A stretch of DNA of 26,899 nucleotides. It comes from Flavobacteriaceae bacterium. GTDB lineage: Bacteria; Bacteroidota; Bacteroidia; Flavobacteriales; Flavobacteriaceae. Where the stretch lies: assembly GCA_029245825.1 (NCBI GenBank), contig JAQWON010000047.1, positions 1 to 26,899 of the forward strand, in the 5' to 3' direction. Every line of letters starts with the position of its first letter. The stretch's first letter is position 1. The position numbers and the translations under genes are program-made. A model generated the notes under the pieces. The model saw only the letters and a list, made by a program, of their open reading frames with translations, was not told the origin of the DNA and made no database searches. Positions 16,252-24,996 of the stretch are shown piece by piece.

Positions 16252-16262
16252 ATTTAAATTTG
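16229..16262 (+). promoter_or_regulatory. possible promoter before the adaptor gene
   Basis: TTG at 16229-16231, a 23-base spacer and an exact -7 box TAAATTTG at 16255-16262. The ATG at 16270 is only 8 bases past the box, so the transcript would be leaderless or nearly so. This could also be a chance match in AT-rich DNA. Confidence 0.3.
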
Positions 16263-16269
16263 TATAATT

Positions 16270-17418
16270 ATGAAAAAATTATTTAGGTATTTAGGAATTG
16301 CAATTCTACTTTTTGGGGTGTTATTCGCAACACTTTATTTTATAAAAACTAACAGTAAGAGTATAGTAGAATATGATACTCAAGCTCCATATATAACTTC
16401 AATTGAAAGAAAAACTGTTGTGACTGGAAAAGTTATACCAGAAGATGAAGTTGAGATAAAACCTCAAATCCCCGGAATTATTGAATCACTTTTTGTTGAA
16501 GAGGGGGATCTTGTTATGAATGGAGATTTACTTGCAAAGATTAAGGTTGTACCAAATGAACAAGCTTTAAATGGTGCTGAAGGAAGGCTTGCTAATTCTA
16601 AAATTGTTTTGAAAAATGCTGAAATAGATTACAAAAGGAATAAAGCTTTATTTGAAAAAGAAATAATATCAAAACAAGATTTTGAAAATTCTGAACTTAG
16701 ATTTGACCAGGCTAGACAAGACGTTAGAAACTCTAAATCTGACTTGCAGATAATTAGATTAGGTTCAGCTGGAGGATCTTCTCTAGCAAATACAAATATA
16801 AGGGCAACAGTTCCAGGAACTATTCTTGAGATTCCTGTCAAGAGAGGAGATCAAGTTATTGAAAGCAATAGTTTTAATTCTGGAACAACCATTGCCACAA
16901 TAGCAGATCTTAAAAAAATGATTTTTGAAGGAAAAGTAGATGAAGCAGATGTCGATAAATTGATTATTGGTATGCCCTTAAAAGTTAGTCTAGCTGCAAT
17001 ACAGGGTAAACAAATGGACGCTAAATTAAAGTTTATTGCACCTAAAGGGAATGAGGAGCAGGGAGTTGTTCAATTTAAAATTGAGGGAGATGTCTTTTTA
17101 AATGATTCGATTTCTGTTCGAGCTGGATATAGTGCAAATGCATCAATAGTTTTAGAGAGAAAAGATAGTATAATGTCAATATCTGAATCACTACTTCAGT
17201 TTGATAGAAAAACTCAAAAAGCTTATGTTGAAATAATGTTGAGTGATCAAAAATTTGAAAGAAGAGACGTTGAGACTGGTATTTCTGATGGCATTAATGT
17301 AGAGATTATCTCCGGAGTTAAAATGGATGACAAGATTAAGGTTTGGAATAAAACAGAGTCTAAGAAAATAGGGGATAATGAAGATCAAGGTCAAAATCAA
17401 GAGGGTGAATTTGAATAA
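16270..17418 (+). CDS. HlyD/MacA-family periplasmic adaptor
   Basis: The adaptor bridges the inner-membrane permeases and the outer-membrane channel. The 382-residue protein has an N-terminal membrane anchor (about 8-25) and a first barrel/lipoyl half (VIPEDEVEIKPQIPGIIESL, about 57-76). A helical hairpin follows at about 95-150, short for the family. The second lipoyl half is IRATVPGTILEIPVKRGDQV. The beta-barrel and membrane-proximal domains follow. The C-terminus (QGQNQEGEFE) is polar and acidic. It starts 18 bases after the second permease. The order ATPase-permease-permease-adaptor-TolC is a complete MacAB-TolC-like pump. Confidence 0.92.
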   Translation: MKKLFRYLGIAILLFGVLFATLYFIKTNSKSIVEYDTQAPYITSIERKTVVTGKVIPEDEVEIKPQIPGIIESLFVEEGDLVMNGDLLAKIKVVPNEQALNGAEGRLANSKIVLKNAEIDYKRNKALFEKEIISKQDFENSELRFDQARQDVRNSKSDLQIIRLGSAGGSSLANTNIRATVPGTILEIPVKRGDQVIESNSFNSGTTIATIADLKKMIFEGKVDEADVDKLIIGMPLKVSLAAIQGKQMDAKLKFIAPKGNEEQGVVQFKIEGDVFLNDSISVRAGYSANASIVLERKDSIMSISESLLQFDRKTQKAYVEIMLSDQKFERRDVETGISDGINVEIISGVKMDDKIKVWNKTESKKIGDNEDQGQNQEGEFE

Positions 17419-17448
17419 GATAAAGAAGAATAAAATTGATTTAAAGAT

Positions 17449-18882
17449 ATGTTAGAAATGAAACAATTAAAGTTTTTTATACTAGGAGTTATGTTTTCTT
17501 ATGCAGGATTTATTAATGGTCAGGAGGCAATCTTGACTCTTGAAGAATGTGTTTTACTGGCAATAGAAAAAAATATTTCTATAAAGCAGTCAGAGCTTGA
17601 GCTTGAGAGTGCTGAAATAGATAAATCTGATGCGATTGGTAATTTTTTCCCTTCATTAAATATTCAAACAAATCATTCTTGGAATGTTGGATTAAACCAA
17701 AATATAACCACTGGTCTTCTTGAGAATTTGACCACACAATATACTTCTATGGGAGCAAACTTAGGAGTTTCAATTTATAGGGGATTAGCCAATGTTAACC
17801 AGCTTCATAGAGCTAATTTGTCACTTTTAGCCAAGCAATATCAGCTTGATAACATGAAAGATGATATTATATTATTTGTTGCAAATTCATACTTACAAGT
17901 TATGTTTAACAGAGAAATACTAGAAGTTCAAAAAACTCAGTTGGATATTACAAAAAAAGATTTAGAAAGAACTAAAAATTTAGTTGATGCTGGAGTTAGA
18001 ATCAAATCTGATCTTCTTGAAATTGAGGCAAATTTAGCTTCGCAAGAGCAGTCCTTAATTTTAGCTGAAAATAATTTGAGAATTACAAAAATAAATCTTG
18101 CACAAGTTTTGTTGATAACAGACTATGAAAATTTTGATGTTGCTAAAGAAGATTTTGAAGTTCCATTCTCTGAAATTCTTATAGAAAGTCCTAAAGATAT
18201 TTTTGAAAAAGCATTATCGTTTAGAAATGACATCAAACTCGCTATGACTAATGTTGAAATAGCTGAAAATGATATTAAGCTTGCTAAATCTTCACTTCAA
18301 CCTAGTTTGGCTGCCTTTTACGGTTATAGTTCTAGAATTTCCTATTCAGATCGATTAAAAGGAACTGGCAACTATAATTTTGTTCCTATTGGATTTGTTT
18401 CAACAACAGGAGATCAAGTATTAACTAGTATAGAGGAGAGAGAAACAGTAGGTCCTTTACCAGTTTTTGATCAAATTGACTTAAATGAAGGACACAATTT
18501 TGGAGTTCAATTAAGTATTCCTGTTTTTAATGGAAATAGTGCAAGAAATAATGTTGAAAGATCAAGAGTTAATTTAGAGAGATCTAAAAATCAATTTGAG
18601 CAAACAAAGTTAGATCTTGAAAACACAATAAACCAAGCATATAATGACACTAAGGGCTCTTATAAGTTATACCAAGCCTCACAAAGAACTGTTCAAGCAA
18701 GGGAAAAAGCATATGATGATTCTTTTGGACGTTTTGAGGCAGGAGTTTTAAATTCATTTGATTTTGTCCAAATAAAGCAAAGGTATGAGACAGCAGTTTC
18801 TGATTTAGTTAGAGCAAAATTTGATTATATTTTCAAGTTAAAAGTGCTAGAATTTTATTTTGGCATTCCCATAGAAATCTAA
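17449..18882 (+). CDS. TolC-family outer-membrane efflux protein
   Basis: This is the outer-membrane channel of the pump. The 477-residue protein has a signal peptide (hydrophobic at about 8-22, likely cut before QEAILT) and the two-fold TolC repeat. The first half begins LTLEECVLLAIEKNISIKQSE. The second half contains ALSFRNDIKLAMTNVEIAENDIKLAKSSLQPSL and GVQLSIPVFNGNSARNNVERS, the usual second strand pair and helix. Length is normal. A second ATG at 17458, three codons in, is equally good as a start. No lipobox cysteine is seen. A weak hairpin follows the stop. Confidence 0.92.
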   Translation: MLEMKQLKFFILGVMFSYAGFINGQEAILTLEECVLLAIEKNISIKQSELELESAEIDKSDAIGNFFPSLNIQTNHSWNVGLNQNITTGLLENLTTQYTSMGANLGVSIYRGLANVNQLHRANLSLLAKQYQLDNMKDDIILFVANSYLQVMFNREILEVQKTQLDITKKDLERTKNLVDAGVRIKSDLLEIEANLASQEQSLILAENNLRITKINLAQVLLITDYENFDVAKEDFEVPFSEILIESPKDIFEKALSFRNDIKLAMTNVEIAENDIKLAKSSLQPSLAAFYGYSSRISYSDRLKGTGNYNFVPIGFVSTTGDQVLTSIEERETVGPLPVFDQIDLNEGHNFGVQLSIPVFNGNSARNNVERSRVNLERSKNQFEQTKLDLENTINQAYNDTKGSYKLYQASQRTVQAREKAYDDSFGRFEAGVLNSFDFVQIKQRYETAVSDLVRAKFDYIFKLKVLEFYFGIPIEI

Positions 18883-18906
18883 ATTCTTTCTTATTAAGAA
18901 TTTTTT
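18881..18906 (+). terminator. weak intrinsic terminator after the efflux operon
   Basis: AAATTCTT (18881-18888) pairs perfectly with AAGAATTT (18896-18903) across a 7-base loop, with further T to 18906. A competing shorter hairpin, TTCTT-ATT-AAGAA, lies at 18888-18900. Stems are AT only, with one G-C pair, so stability is low. It sits between the TolC stop and the tsaB start. Confidence 0.3.
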
Positions 18907-18909
18907 AAG

Positions 18910-19569
18910 ATGAGTATTTTACTTAATATAGAAACTTCCTCTAAAAACTGTTCTGTTTCAGTTAGTCAGGACGGGAAATTAAAATCTATTGTTGAAATAT
19001 ATTCAGAGCACTATTCACATAGTGAGAATTTACACAATTTTATTTCTGAAGCCCTAAAAAAAATTAAATTAAATCCTAATGATTTAGATGCAATTGCAGT
19101 TGGTAAGGGACCAGGCTCATATACTGGTTTGAGAATTGGGGTTGCAGCGGCAAAAGGACTTTGCTTTGCATTGAATATCCCCTTAATTGGTCTAAATTCA
19201 CTTCAGATTCTTTCCCAGAAATATAAGGCAAAACCTGATGAGATTCTTTTTCCTATGTTTGATGCTAGGAGGATGGAGGTTTATACAATGGTTATGAATT
19301 CAAATAAAGAAATTTTAAAAAAAACTAGTTCTGAAATAATTAAACAAGATGTTTTTGATGATTTTTCAAAGAAAAAGACCTGGGTGTTTTTTGGTGAAGG
19401 ATCAGTTAAGTGCAAAGAAATTATAAAAGGAAAACATGTAAAATTTGTTGATGACATAATGTATCCATCGGCTAGTGAAATGATTTTACTCTCTTATGAA
19501 TACTTTAAGGAAAAAAAATTTGAGGATATTGCTTACTTTGAGCCCTATTATCTTAAAGAATTTATATAA
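18910..19569 (+). CDS. tsaB: tRNA t6A37 threonylcarbamoyltransferase subunit TsaB
   Basis: TsaB is the non-catalytic ASKHA-fold partner of TsaD in the complex that puts threonylcarbamoyl on A37 of ANN-decoding tRNAs. The 219-residue protein has the normal length. It shows LNIETSSKNCSVSV at the N-terminus and the conserved KGPGSYTGLRIGVAAAKG (about 65-82), and ends with the usual AYFEPYYLKEF. tsaD and tsaE are not in this window. It starts 27 bases after the TolC gene and converges on nifU with 17 bases between the stops. As I recall, tsaB next to this TolC gene is common in flavobacteria. Confidence 0.94.
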   Translation: MSILLNIETSSKNCSVSVSQDGKLKSIVEIYSEHYSHSENLHNFISEALKKIKLNPNDLDAIAVGKGPGSYTGLRIGVAAAKGLCFALNIPLIGLNSLQILSQKYKAKPDEILFPMFDARRMEVYTMVMNSNKEILKKTSSEIIKQDVFDDFSKKKTWVFFGEGSVKCKEIIKGKHVKFVDDIMYPSASEMILLSYEYFKEKKFEDIAYFEPYYLKEFI

Positions 19570-19586
19570 AAAAGTATCTAAATTAC

Positions 19587-20477
19587 TCAAGTATTAACTG
19601 CTTCAACAACTTTAATTTTACCAGGGAGCATATCTTTTAAAATATTTTCAATTCCATTTTTCAATGTATATGTTGAAGAAGGACAACCGCTGCAAGCACC
19701 TTGCAAAAGTACTTTAACAATTTGCTTTGAATTATCATATGAATCAAAGATTATATTTCCTCCATCAGAGGCAACAGCAGGTTTTACATATTCTTCAAGG
19801 ATTGAAACAATTTTTTTCTCAATTTCTGAAAGTTTAGGTTTAGACTTTAAATTTGTTTTGTTTAAAATTTTAAAGTCAAAATTTCTTGAAATAATTTCAC
19901 CTTCATTTTTAAGATAATTCTGAATGAATTCTCTAATCTCCATAGCCTTATGATCCCATTCAAAATTTTCTTTTATTAAAATTGAAATATAGTTTTCATC
20001 TAGAAAAATTTCCTTAACAAACTCATATTTAAAGAGTTTATTAATCATTGGCGCTTCTTTAGTTTGTTCAATTTTATCAAAAAGAAGTGAGTGAGTTGAT
20101 AATTTTTTGTTTGCCACAAATTTCATCGCATTAGGATTTGGAGTGCTTTCAGCATATATTGATACTGATTCCTTTACTTTTGAGTTTGGTTCAGAGGCAG
20201 CTGTACTATTTAATATTTCTTTAATCTCATCAGCAACTTCATCAATCACTTCATTCCATTCTAAAATATCAAATTTTTCTATGTAGACAAAACCTTCTTT
20301 TAATTCTACTTTTTTTACAAAAGGGAGGTAAAAAAGATGCTTAACTAAGTTTGAATCATCTGCATCATCAATATTAAAATAAACTTTATTAAGAGTAGGA
20401 TTGATAGGTGGTTTGACCTCAAACTTTGCAAGAGAACTTCCTTTTTCATGAAACCCTTTCACAGTAGTCTGATTCAT
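19587..20477 (-). CDS. NifU-like Fe-S scaffold/carrier with two Nfu N domains
   Basis: Nfu proteins carry iron-sulfur clusters to client apoproteins in the cytoplasm. The 296-residue protein has two Nfu_N-like domains (about 15-90, weakly conserved, and about 105-190, beginning SIYAESTPNPNAMKFV) and a C-terminal NifU domain (about 212-290). The NifU domain has VKPAVASDGGNIIFDSYD and the cluster ligands C262 and C265 in GACSGCPSS. The first N domain lacks the TPNP motif and has diverged from the second. I recall this double-N layout in other Bacteroidota. Its gene converges with tsaB and lies 74 bases downstream of an ompH gene; no exact -7 box is seen in that gap. Confidence 0.9.
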   Translation of the reverse strand: MNQTTVKGFHEKGSSLAKFEVKPPINPTLNKVYFNIDDADDSNLVKHLFYLPFVKKVELKEGFVYIEKFDILEWNEVIDEVADEIKEILNSTAASEPNSKVKESVSIYAESTPNPNAMKFVANKKLSTHSLLFDKIEQTKEAPMINKLFKYEFVKEIFLDENYISILIKENFEWDHKAMEIREFIQNYLKNEGEIISRNFDFKILNKTNLKSKPKLSEIEKKIVSILEEYVKPAVASDGGNIIFDSYDNSKQIVKVLLQGACSGCPSSTYTLKNGIENILKDMLPGKIKVVEAVNT

Positions 20478-20551
20478 ATTAGTTATTATTTATTGGAAGT
20501 AGATTTCAGAAATACTCAAAGATTTTTTCTTATAATAATATAAAGTTCAGA

Positions 20552-21055
20552 TTAGAATCCCAATTTTTTCTTTACATCAGCCAATATGTCTACACCATTC
20601 GCTATTATAACACTACCGCCAGCACTAGAATCTAAAACATAGTTAAACCCTTGTTCAGTTGCTATTTCTTCTATAGCTGTTCTAGCTTTTTCGATTAGAG
20701 GACGCATCATGTCAGCTTGTTTTTTTTGTAAATCTTGAGCAACTGTTTGTTGGTATTGCTGAATATTTTGCTGCATTGTTTCTAATTCTTTTTGACGAGC
20801 CTGATTTGTTATATCAGTCTGATTAGCAGCATCTGCAGCATAAGTTTGCGCTTTAGTTTGAAATTCTTTATAAGTATTTTCCATTTCAGCAGTATATGAC
20901 TTTTCAAGTTTTTCTAGTTCTTTTTGTGCAGCAATAACCTCAGGCATTTCACTTATAAGTTTTTGAACCTCAATGTGTGCTACTTTTACTTGGGCATTAG
21001 TAAAAAAAATGGGCGTTATCAAAAAAAACAGTATAATAAATTTTATTTTTTTCAT
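20552..21055 (-). CDS. OmpH/Skp-family periplasmic chaperone (second of two)
   Basis: Skp-like chaperones hold unfolded outer-membrane proteins in the periplasm on the way to BamA. The 167-residue protein has a signal peptide (1-21, cut after TNA), VKVAHIEVQKLISEMPEV (the first strand and helix typical of OmpH), a Gln/Ala-rich coiled coil at about 35-120 that forms the tentacle, and LDSSAGGSVIIANGVDILADV at the C-terminal strand. It is the normal size for the family. It lies 29 bases downstream of the other ompH gene, in the same operon as bamA. Confidence 0.9.
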   Translation of the reverse strand: MKKIKFIILFFLITPIFFTNAQVKVAHIEVQKLISEMPEVIAAQKELEKLEKSYTAEMENTYKEFQTKAQTYAADAANQTDITNQARQKELETMQQNIQQYQQTVAQDLQKKQADMMRPLIEKARTAIEEIATEQGFNYVLDSSAGGSVIIANGVDILADVKKKLGF

Positions 21056-21084
21056 TTGTAAATAATTAATTATTAAAAATTCTT

Positions 21085-21663
21085 TTAATTTCCAATTACT
21101 TTTTTTGCAGCCTGAATTTTTTCATTTCTATTTTTAATTCTTTCCTGCAATTCAATTCTTTTAATTACCAAGTCGCTAATATCGTAATTTTTTGTCGAAT
21201 ACAACATAATTAAATCAGAAGATCGATCAAATATAAAATCGTATTTTTTCTCTTTAGCTATTTCTTGAACTATAGTTAAAACTTGGTCTTGAAGAGGTTT
21301 TAATAACATATTTCTCTCAAGAACCATATCTCCTTCAGGTCCAAAGCGTTTTTCTTGAAGAGAAATGATCTCATCTGCAAAAATTTTTATTTCAAGTTCT
21401 CTATCTGCTATTAATTCAGGTGTTAGAAGAATTTTTTCAGCCTGAAATTGATCTTGTATTTGTTTTAACTTAATTTTTCTTAATTCAATCTCTTTTTTCC
21501 ATTGTTCAATTTTTTCATCTAAGGTTTTTTGAGAAGCCTTATAGTTATTGTTTTTATTTAAAACAACATTCATATCTACATAACCAATTCTGATTTGTTT
21601 TTGGGCTTTAGATGAAGCTATTATAATAAATATTAGAAAAATACTAGTATATATCTTTTTCAT
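21085..21663 (-). CDS. OmpH/Skp-family periplasmic chaperone (first of two)
   Basis: This is the second Skp-like protein of the pair. The 192 residues comprise a signal peptide (1-20, SSKA), IRIGYVDMNVVLNKNNNYK, a Lys/Glu/Gln-rich coiled coil at about 40-130, and YDFIFDRSSDLIMLYSTKNYDISDLV, followed by a basic helical tail (to 192) that its paralogue lacks. It starts 66 bases downstream of bamA. Two skp/ompH copies after bamA are usual in Bacteroidota (also in Porphyromonas gingivalis). The different coil composition and tail suggest distinct client preferences, which is inference. Confidence 0.9.
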   Translation of the reverse strand: MKKIYTSIFLIFIIIASSKAQKQIRIGYVDMNVVLNKNNNYKASQKTLDEKIEQWKKEIELRKIKLKQIQDQFQAEKILLTPELIADRELEIKIFADEIISLQEKRFGPEGDMVLERNMLLKPLQDQVLTIVQEIAKEKKYDFIFDRSSDLIMLYSTKNYDISDLVIKRIELQERIKNRNEKIQAAKKVIGN

Positions 21664-21729
21664 TTGATTGACTTTAATAAGAGAACGGAAAATTAGACGA
21701 TTTATTTCAAAGAGAATTACAATTCTTAA

Positions 21730-24306
21730 TCAAAACTGCTGACCTATTATAAAATGAGTTTCCCAGCCATTAGGTTCTAAAATTCCAAAAGCGGGACTAT
21801 CAAAGCCATAACCAAAATCAATTCCAAGAAGTCCAAAAGCGGGCATGAAAATCCTTACTCCTACACCTGCTGAGCGTTTAGAATTGAATGGATTAAATTC
21901 TCTAAAACTATTGTATCCATTTCCTGCTTCAAGAAATGCTAGGGTATATATTGATGCACTTGGTTTTAAGGTTATGGGATATCTTAATTCTAATGAAAAT
22001 TTATTATAAATGACTGATCCATCTCTACTTGAAAGAGATTGATTTTCATATCCTCTCAATGCAATAGTTTCTCTTCCATCTAGAGCGTAATTATACATTC
22101 CATCTCCACCAAGATAGAATCTTTCAAAAGGAATGTTTCCTCTTGATAAGTTATAGGCTCCAATAAATCCAAAATCTGCTTGAGTTTTTAATACTAGTTT
22201 ATCTATAATTCTAGTGTACCAACTTCCAGTAAATTTTAGTTTATAATACTCTAACCATCTAAATTTTTCTTGATCTATTTTTTCTTGGTTTGGATCTCCA
22301 TTTGATAGTTGAAATTCCTCTTCGTTTTCAAGATTGGAAAAATTTCTTTTTAAAAATATTGAATAGGGTGGACTTAGTTTTGCACTCAAAACAAATTGGG
22401 ATCCCCCTAAAGGGAAAATTGGATTTGTATATGTGTTATTTCTTGAAAGAGCTATTGTATATGCTAAATTTTTTGCTTCTCCGTTTCCAAAAGTGAATAA
22501 TCCAGTATAGTAATTATTGAGATTATAATATTGATATGAAATACTTTGAGATAGTGTAAAAAAATCATCAGGAATTTTTAATCTTTTTGCTAGGCCAAAG
22601 TTAATTCCACTAATTTGAAAAGATTGACTTTTATCTGCTCTTCCAGTAAAATAATCATATCGATATTGTATGGTGTGAGACAATGAAGTTGAAAATTGAA
22701 CAGGTTGTCGACCTCCAAGCCAGGGCTCAGCGAAACTAAAACTATAAGTGCTATAAAATTGACTCGCTTGTAACCTGAGGCTTAAACTTTGACCATCTCC
22801 CATTGGAAGAGGCCTGTAGGCTTTTTTATTAAAGATGTTTTTCATAGAGAAGTTATTAAATGCAAGCCCAAGAGTTCCAATAAAACCTCCACCGCCATAT
22901 CCTCCCTGTAATTCAATTTGACTAGCTCCAGCTTCAATTAGGTTATATTCAATATCAACAGTTCCTGTAATTGGATCTACATTTTTAAAATCCGGATTTA
23001 TTTGCTCAGCATCAAAAAAACCTAATTGCCCTAGTTCACGTACTGTCCTTACTACTTTGTCTTTACTATAGAGTTCACCAGGTTTTGTTCTTAATTCTCT
23101 AAAAATCACATGATCATTTGTTTTTGAATTTCCAACAACAGATATTTTATTAAAACTTGCAAGTTTTCCTTCATTTATTCTTATTTCAAAATCAATAGTA
23201 TCTTTTTCAGCGCTAATTTCAACTGTATTTATTGTCGAAAATAGATATCCATTATTTTGATACAAATTTGAAAGATCTTCAGCATCTGGTTTTTCATCTG
23301 AAATCCTTTTCTTTAAAAGAACACCATTGTAGGGATCACCCTTCTTTATACCTAGTAATTGTTGAAGTTGTCCTCTTGAATATACAGAATTCCCCAAAAA
23401 ATTAATATTTCCAAAATAATATCTATTTCCTTCGTCTATATCTAAATTAATTGATAAGGTATTGTCTTTGTTTATTATAATAGTGTCATTAATTATTCTT
23501 GCATCTCTATAACCTTTTTCTTTAAAAAAATCCAGTAAGTTGTCCTTATCTTCATTATAGTCTTTTTCAATAAATTTTGATTTTTTCCAAACCCTTACTA
23601 AAATTTTTTCCTTAGTATTTTTTAATTTAGATTTGAGTTTATTATCACTAAAAACTTCATTTCCTTCAAAAGATATTTTTTTAATTTTAATTATTTCCCC
23701 TTTGTCGACATTAACAAACATTTTTAGGGTATTATTTTCTGATGAATCTGGCATTGTATTTATATAAACCTTTGTATTTAGAAAACCATCTTTTTTAAAC
23801 TTATTTACTATGTAATTTTCGGTATTAGTTAAAAAACTTTCAGAAAGTTTTTTTCCTTCCTTTAATTCTGTTTCAGAAAGAATTGTTTCTGATTTTCCTT
23901 TCTTTAATCCTTTAATTTTAATATCAGATAAAGTTGGTAATTCTTCAATTTCTATTTCCAATTCAATTTTATCACCTTTTACACTTTTAACATAAACATT
24001 TATATCACTAAAAAGATCTAGTTTCCATAACTTATTTATAACGTAACTTATTTCTTCACCAGGAATTTGAATTTTTTGTCCTTTTCTCAGACCACTGTAG
24101 GAAATAACGGTTTGATTACTAAATGTTTTTAAGCCCTTAACAATTATTGAATCAAGCACATATGATTTTCCTTCAACATATTTATCCAAGTTTTGGGCTT
24201 GAATTGTAATTGAGCTAAAAATATAAAAAAGGAAGAAAAATGAAATTAAGATTTTTCTTCTCTTATTTAAGTATTTGATCACTTGTTTTTCCAAATCTTC
24301 TTTCAC
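21730..24306 (-). CDS. bamA: outer-membrane protein assembly factor BamA
   Basis: BamA is the Omp85 insertase that folds beta-barrel proteins into the outer membrane. The 858-residue protein has a signal peptide near residues 17-38 (ending TIQAQ), five POTRA-like repeats to about residue 460 (for example VLDSIIVKGLKTFSNQ, IKKISFEGNEVFSD, YFGNINFLGNSVYS, FNKISVVGNSKTND), and a 16-strand barrel. The barrel has the loop-6 motif LRGYE (R about 751) and a terminal phenylalanine (IIGQQF). The start is uncertain. The ATG at 24306 overlaps uppS by 44 bases and puts 16 polar residues before the signal peptide. A GTG at 24282 (nine codons in) overlaps uppS by only 20 bases and gives a better signal peptide. 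It sits in the operon with uppS upstream and two ompH genes downstream. Confidence 0.95.
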   Translation of the reverse strand: MKEDLEKQVIKYLNKRRKILISFFFLFYIFSSITIQAQNLDKYVEGKSYVLDSIIVKGLKTFSNQTVISYSGLRKGQKIQIPGEEISYVINKLWKLDLFSDINVYVKSVKGDKIELEIEIEELPTLSDIKIKGLKKGKSETILSETELKEGKKLSESFLTNTENYIVNKFKKDGFLNTKVYINTMPDSSENNTLKMFVNVDKGEIIKIKKISFEGNEVFSDNKLKSKLKNTKEKILVRVWKKSKFIEKDYNEDKDNLLDFFKEKGYRDARIINDTIIINKDNTLSINLDIDEGNRYYFGNINFLGNSVYSRGQLQQLLGIKKGDPYNGVLLKKRISDEKPDAEDLSNLYQNNGYLFSTINTVEISAEKDTIDFEIRINEGKLASFNKISVVGNSKTNDHVIFRELRTKPGELYSKDKVVRTVRELGQLGFFDAEQINPDFKNVDPITGTVDIEYNLIEAGASQIELQGGYGGGGFIGTLGLAFNNFSMKNIFNKKAYRPLPMGDGQSLSLRLQASQFYSTYSFSFAEPWLGGRQPVQFSTSLSHTIQYRYDYFTGRADKSQSFQISGINFGLAKRLKIPDDFFTLSQSISYQYYNLNNYYTGLFTFGNGEAKNLAYTIALSRNNTYTNPIFPLGGSQFVLSAKLSPPYSIFLKRNFSNLENEEEFQLSNGDPNQEKIDQEKFRWLEYYKLKFTGSWYTRIIDKLVLKTQADFGFIGAYNLSRGNIPFERFYLGGDGMYNYALDGRETIALRGYENQSLSSRDGSVIYNKFSLELRYPITLKPSASIYTLAFLEAGNGYNSFREFNPFNSKRSAGVGVRIFMPAFGLLGIDFGYGFDSPAFGILEPNGWETHFIIGQQF

Positions 24307-24994
24307 GTTTTTGATAGTTCAGTATAGCTTCATGTAAATTTTTCTCATTAAAATCTGGCCAAAGAACTTCAGAAAAATACAATTCAGCATATGCAATTTG
24401 CCAAAGCAAAAAATTACTAATCCTCTTTTCGCCACTTGTTCTTATAAGCAAATCTACATCTGGTAAATTTTCTGTGTAAAGATGCTCATTAATAGTAAAC
24501 TGATCAATTTTTTCTATTGGAATTATATTATTTTTAACTTTAACACAGATTTTTTTCATAGCATTTTGAATTTCTTCTCTTCCACTATAGCTTAGAGCTA
24601 AAGTTAAAATCAAGTGATTGTTTTTGGAGGTTTTTTTAAGCACATATGACAATTCCTCTTTTACAGATTTTGGAAGCAGTGAAATATTTCCAATAACATT
24701 AAGTTTAATCTTGTTTTTAATAAACTTTTTAAATTCATTTTTCAAAGATTTCAGTAATAATTGCATTAAAATACTTATTTCTTTTTCAGGACGATTCCAA
24801 TTCTCAGTAGAGAATGCATATAATGTTAAATACTTTATTTCTAATCGAATAGACTCTTCTACTATTTTCCTTACTGCATTAACGCCCTTTGCATGGCCAA
24901 AAACTCTATTTTTATTCCTCTTTTTTGCCCATCTTCCATTACCATCCATAATAACTGCTAGATGATTTGGAACTTTTATTATTTTATTTCCCAT
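24263..24994 (-). CDS. uppS: undecaprenyl diphosphate synthase (isoprenyl transferase)
   Basis: UppS condenses isopentenyl diphosphate onto farnesyl diphosphate to give the C55 carrier lipid for peptidoglycan and surface polysaccharides. The 243-residue protein has the cis-prenyltransferase motifs: HLAVIMDGNGRWAKKR with catalytic D17, FSTENWNRP (61-69), LSYSGREEI (134-142), and RTSGEKRISNFLLWQIAYAE (185-204), which contains the diphosphate-binding arginines. The length is normal. It starts 2 bases after the porG-like stop and overlaps bamA at its 3' end. Confidence 0.96.
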   Translation of the reverse strand: MGNKIIKVPNHLAVIMDGNGRWAKKRNKNRVFGHAKGVNAVRKIVEESIRLEIKYLTLYAFSTENWNRPEKEISILMQLLLKSLKNEFKKFIKNKIKLNVIGNISLLPKSVKEELSYVLKKTSKNNHLILTLALSYSGREEIQNAMKKICVKVKNNIIPIEKIDQFTINEHLYTENLPDVDLLIRTSGEKRISNFLLWQIAYAELYFSEVLWPDFNEKNLHEAILNYQKRERRFGKTSDQILK

Positions 24995-24996
24995 AA

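Noticed and set aside
21713..21726. Palindrome AGAATT-AC-AATTCT after the bamA stop as a terminator
   Set aside because: The 2-base loop is too tight, and no T run follows on the - strand.
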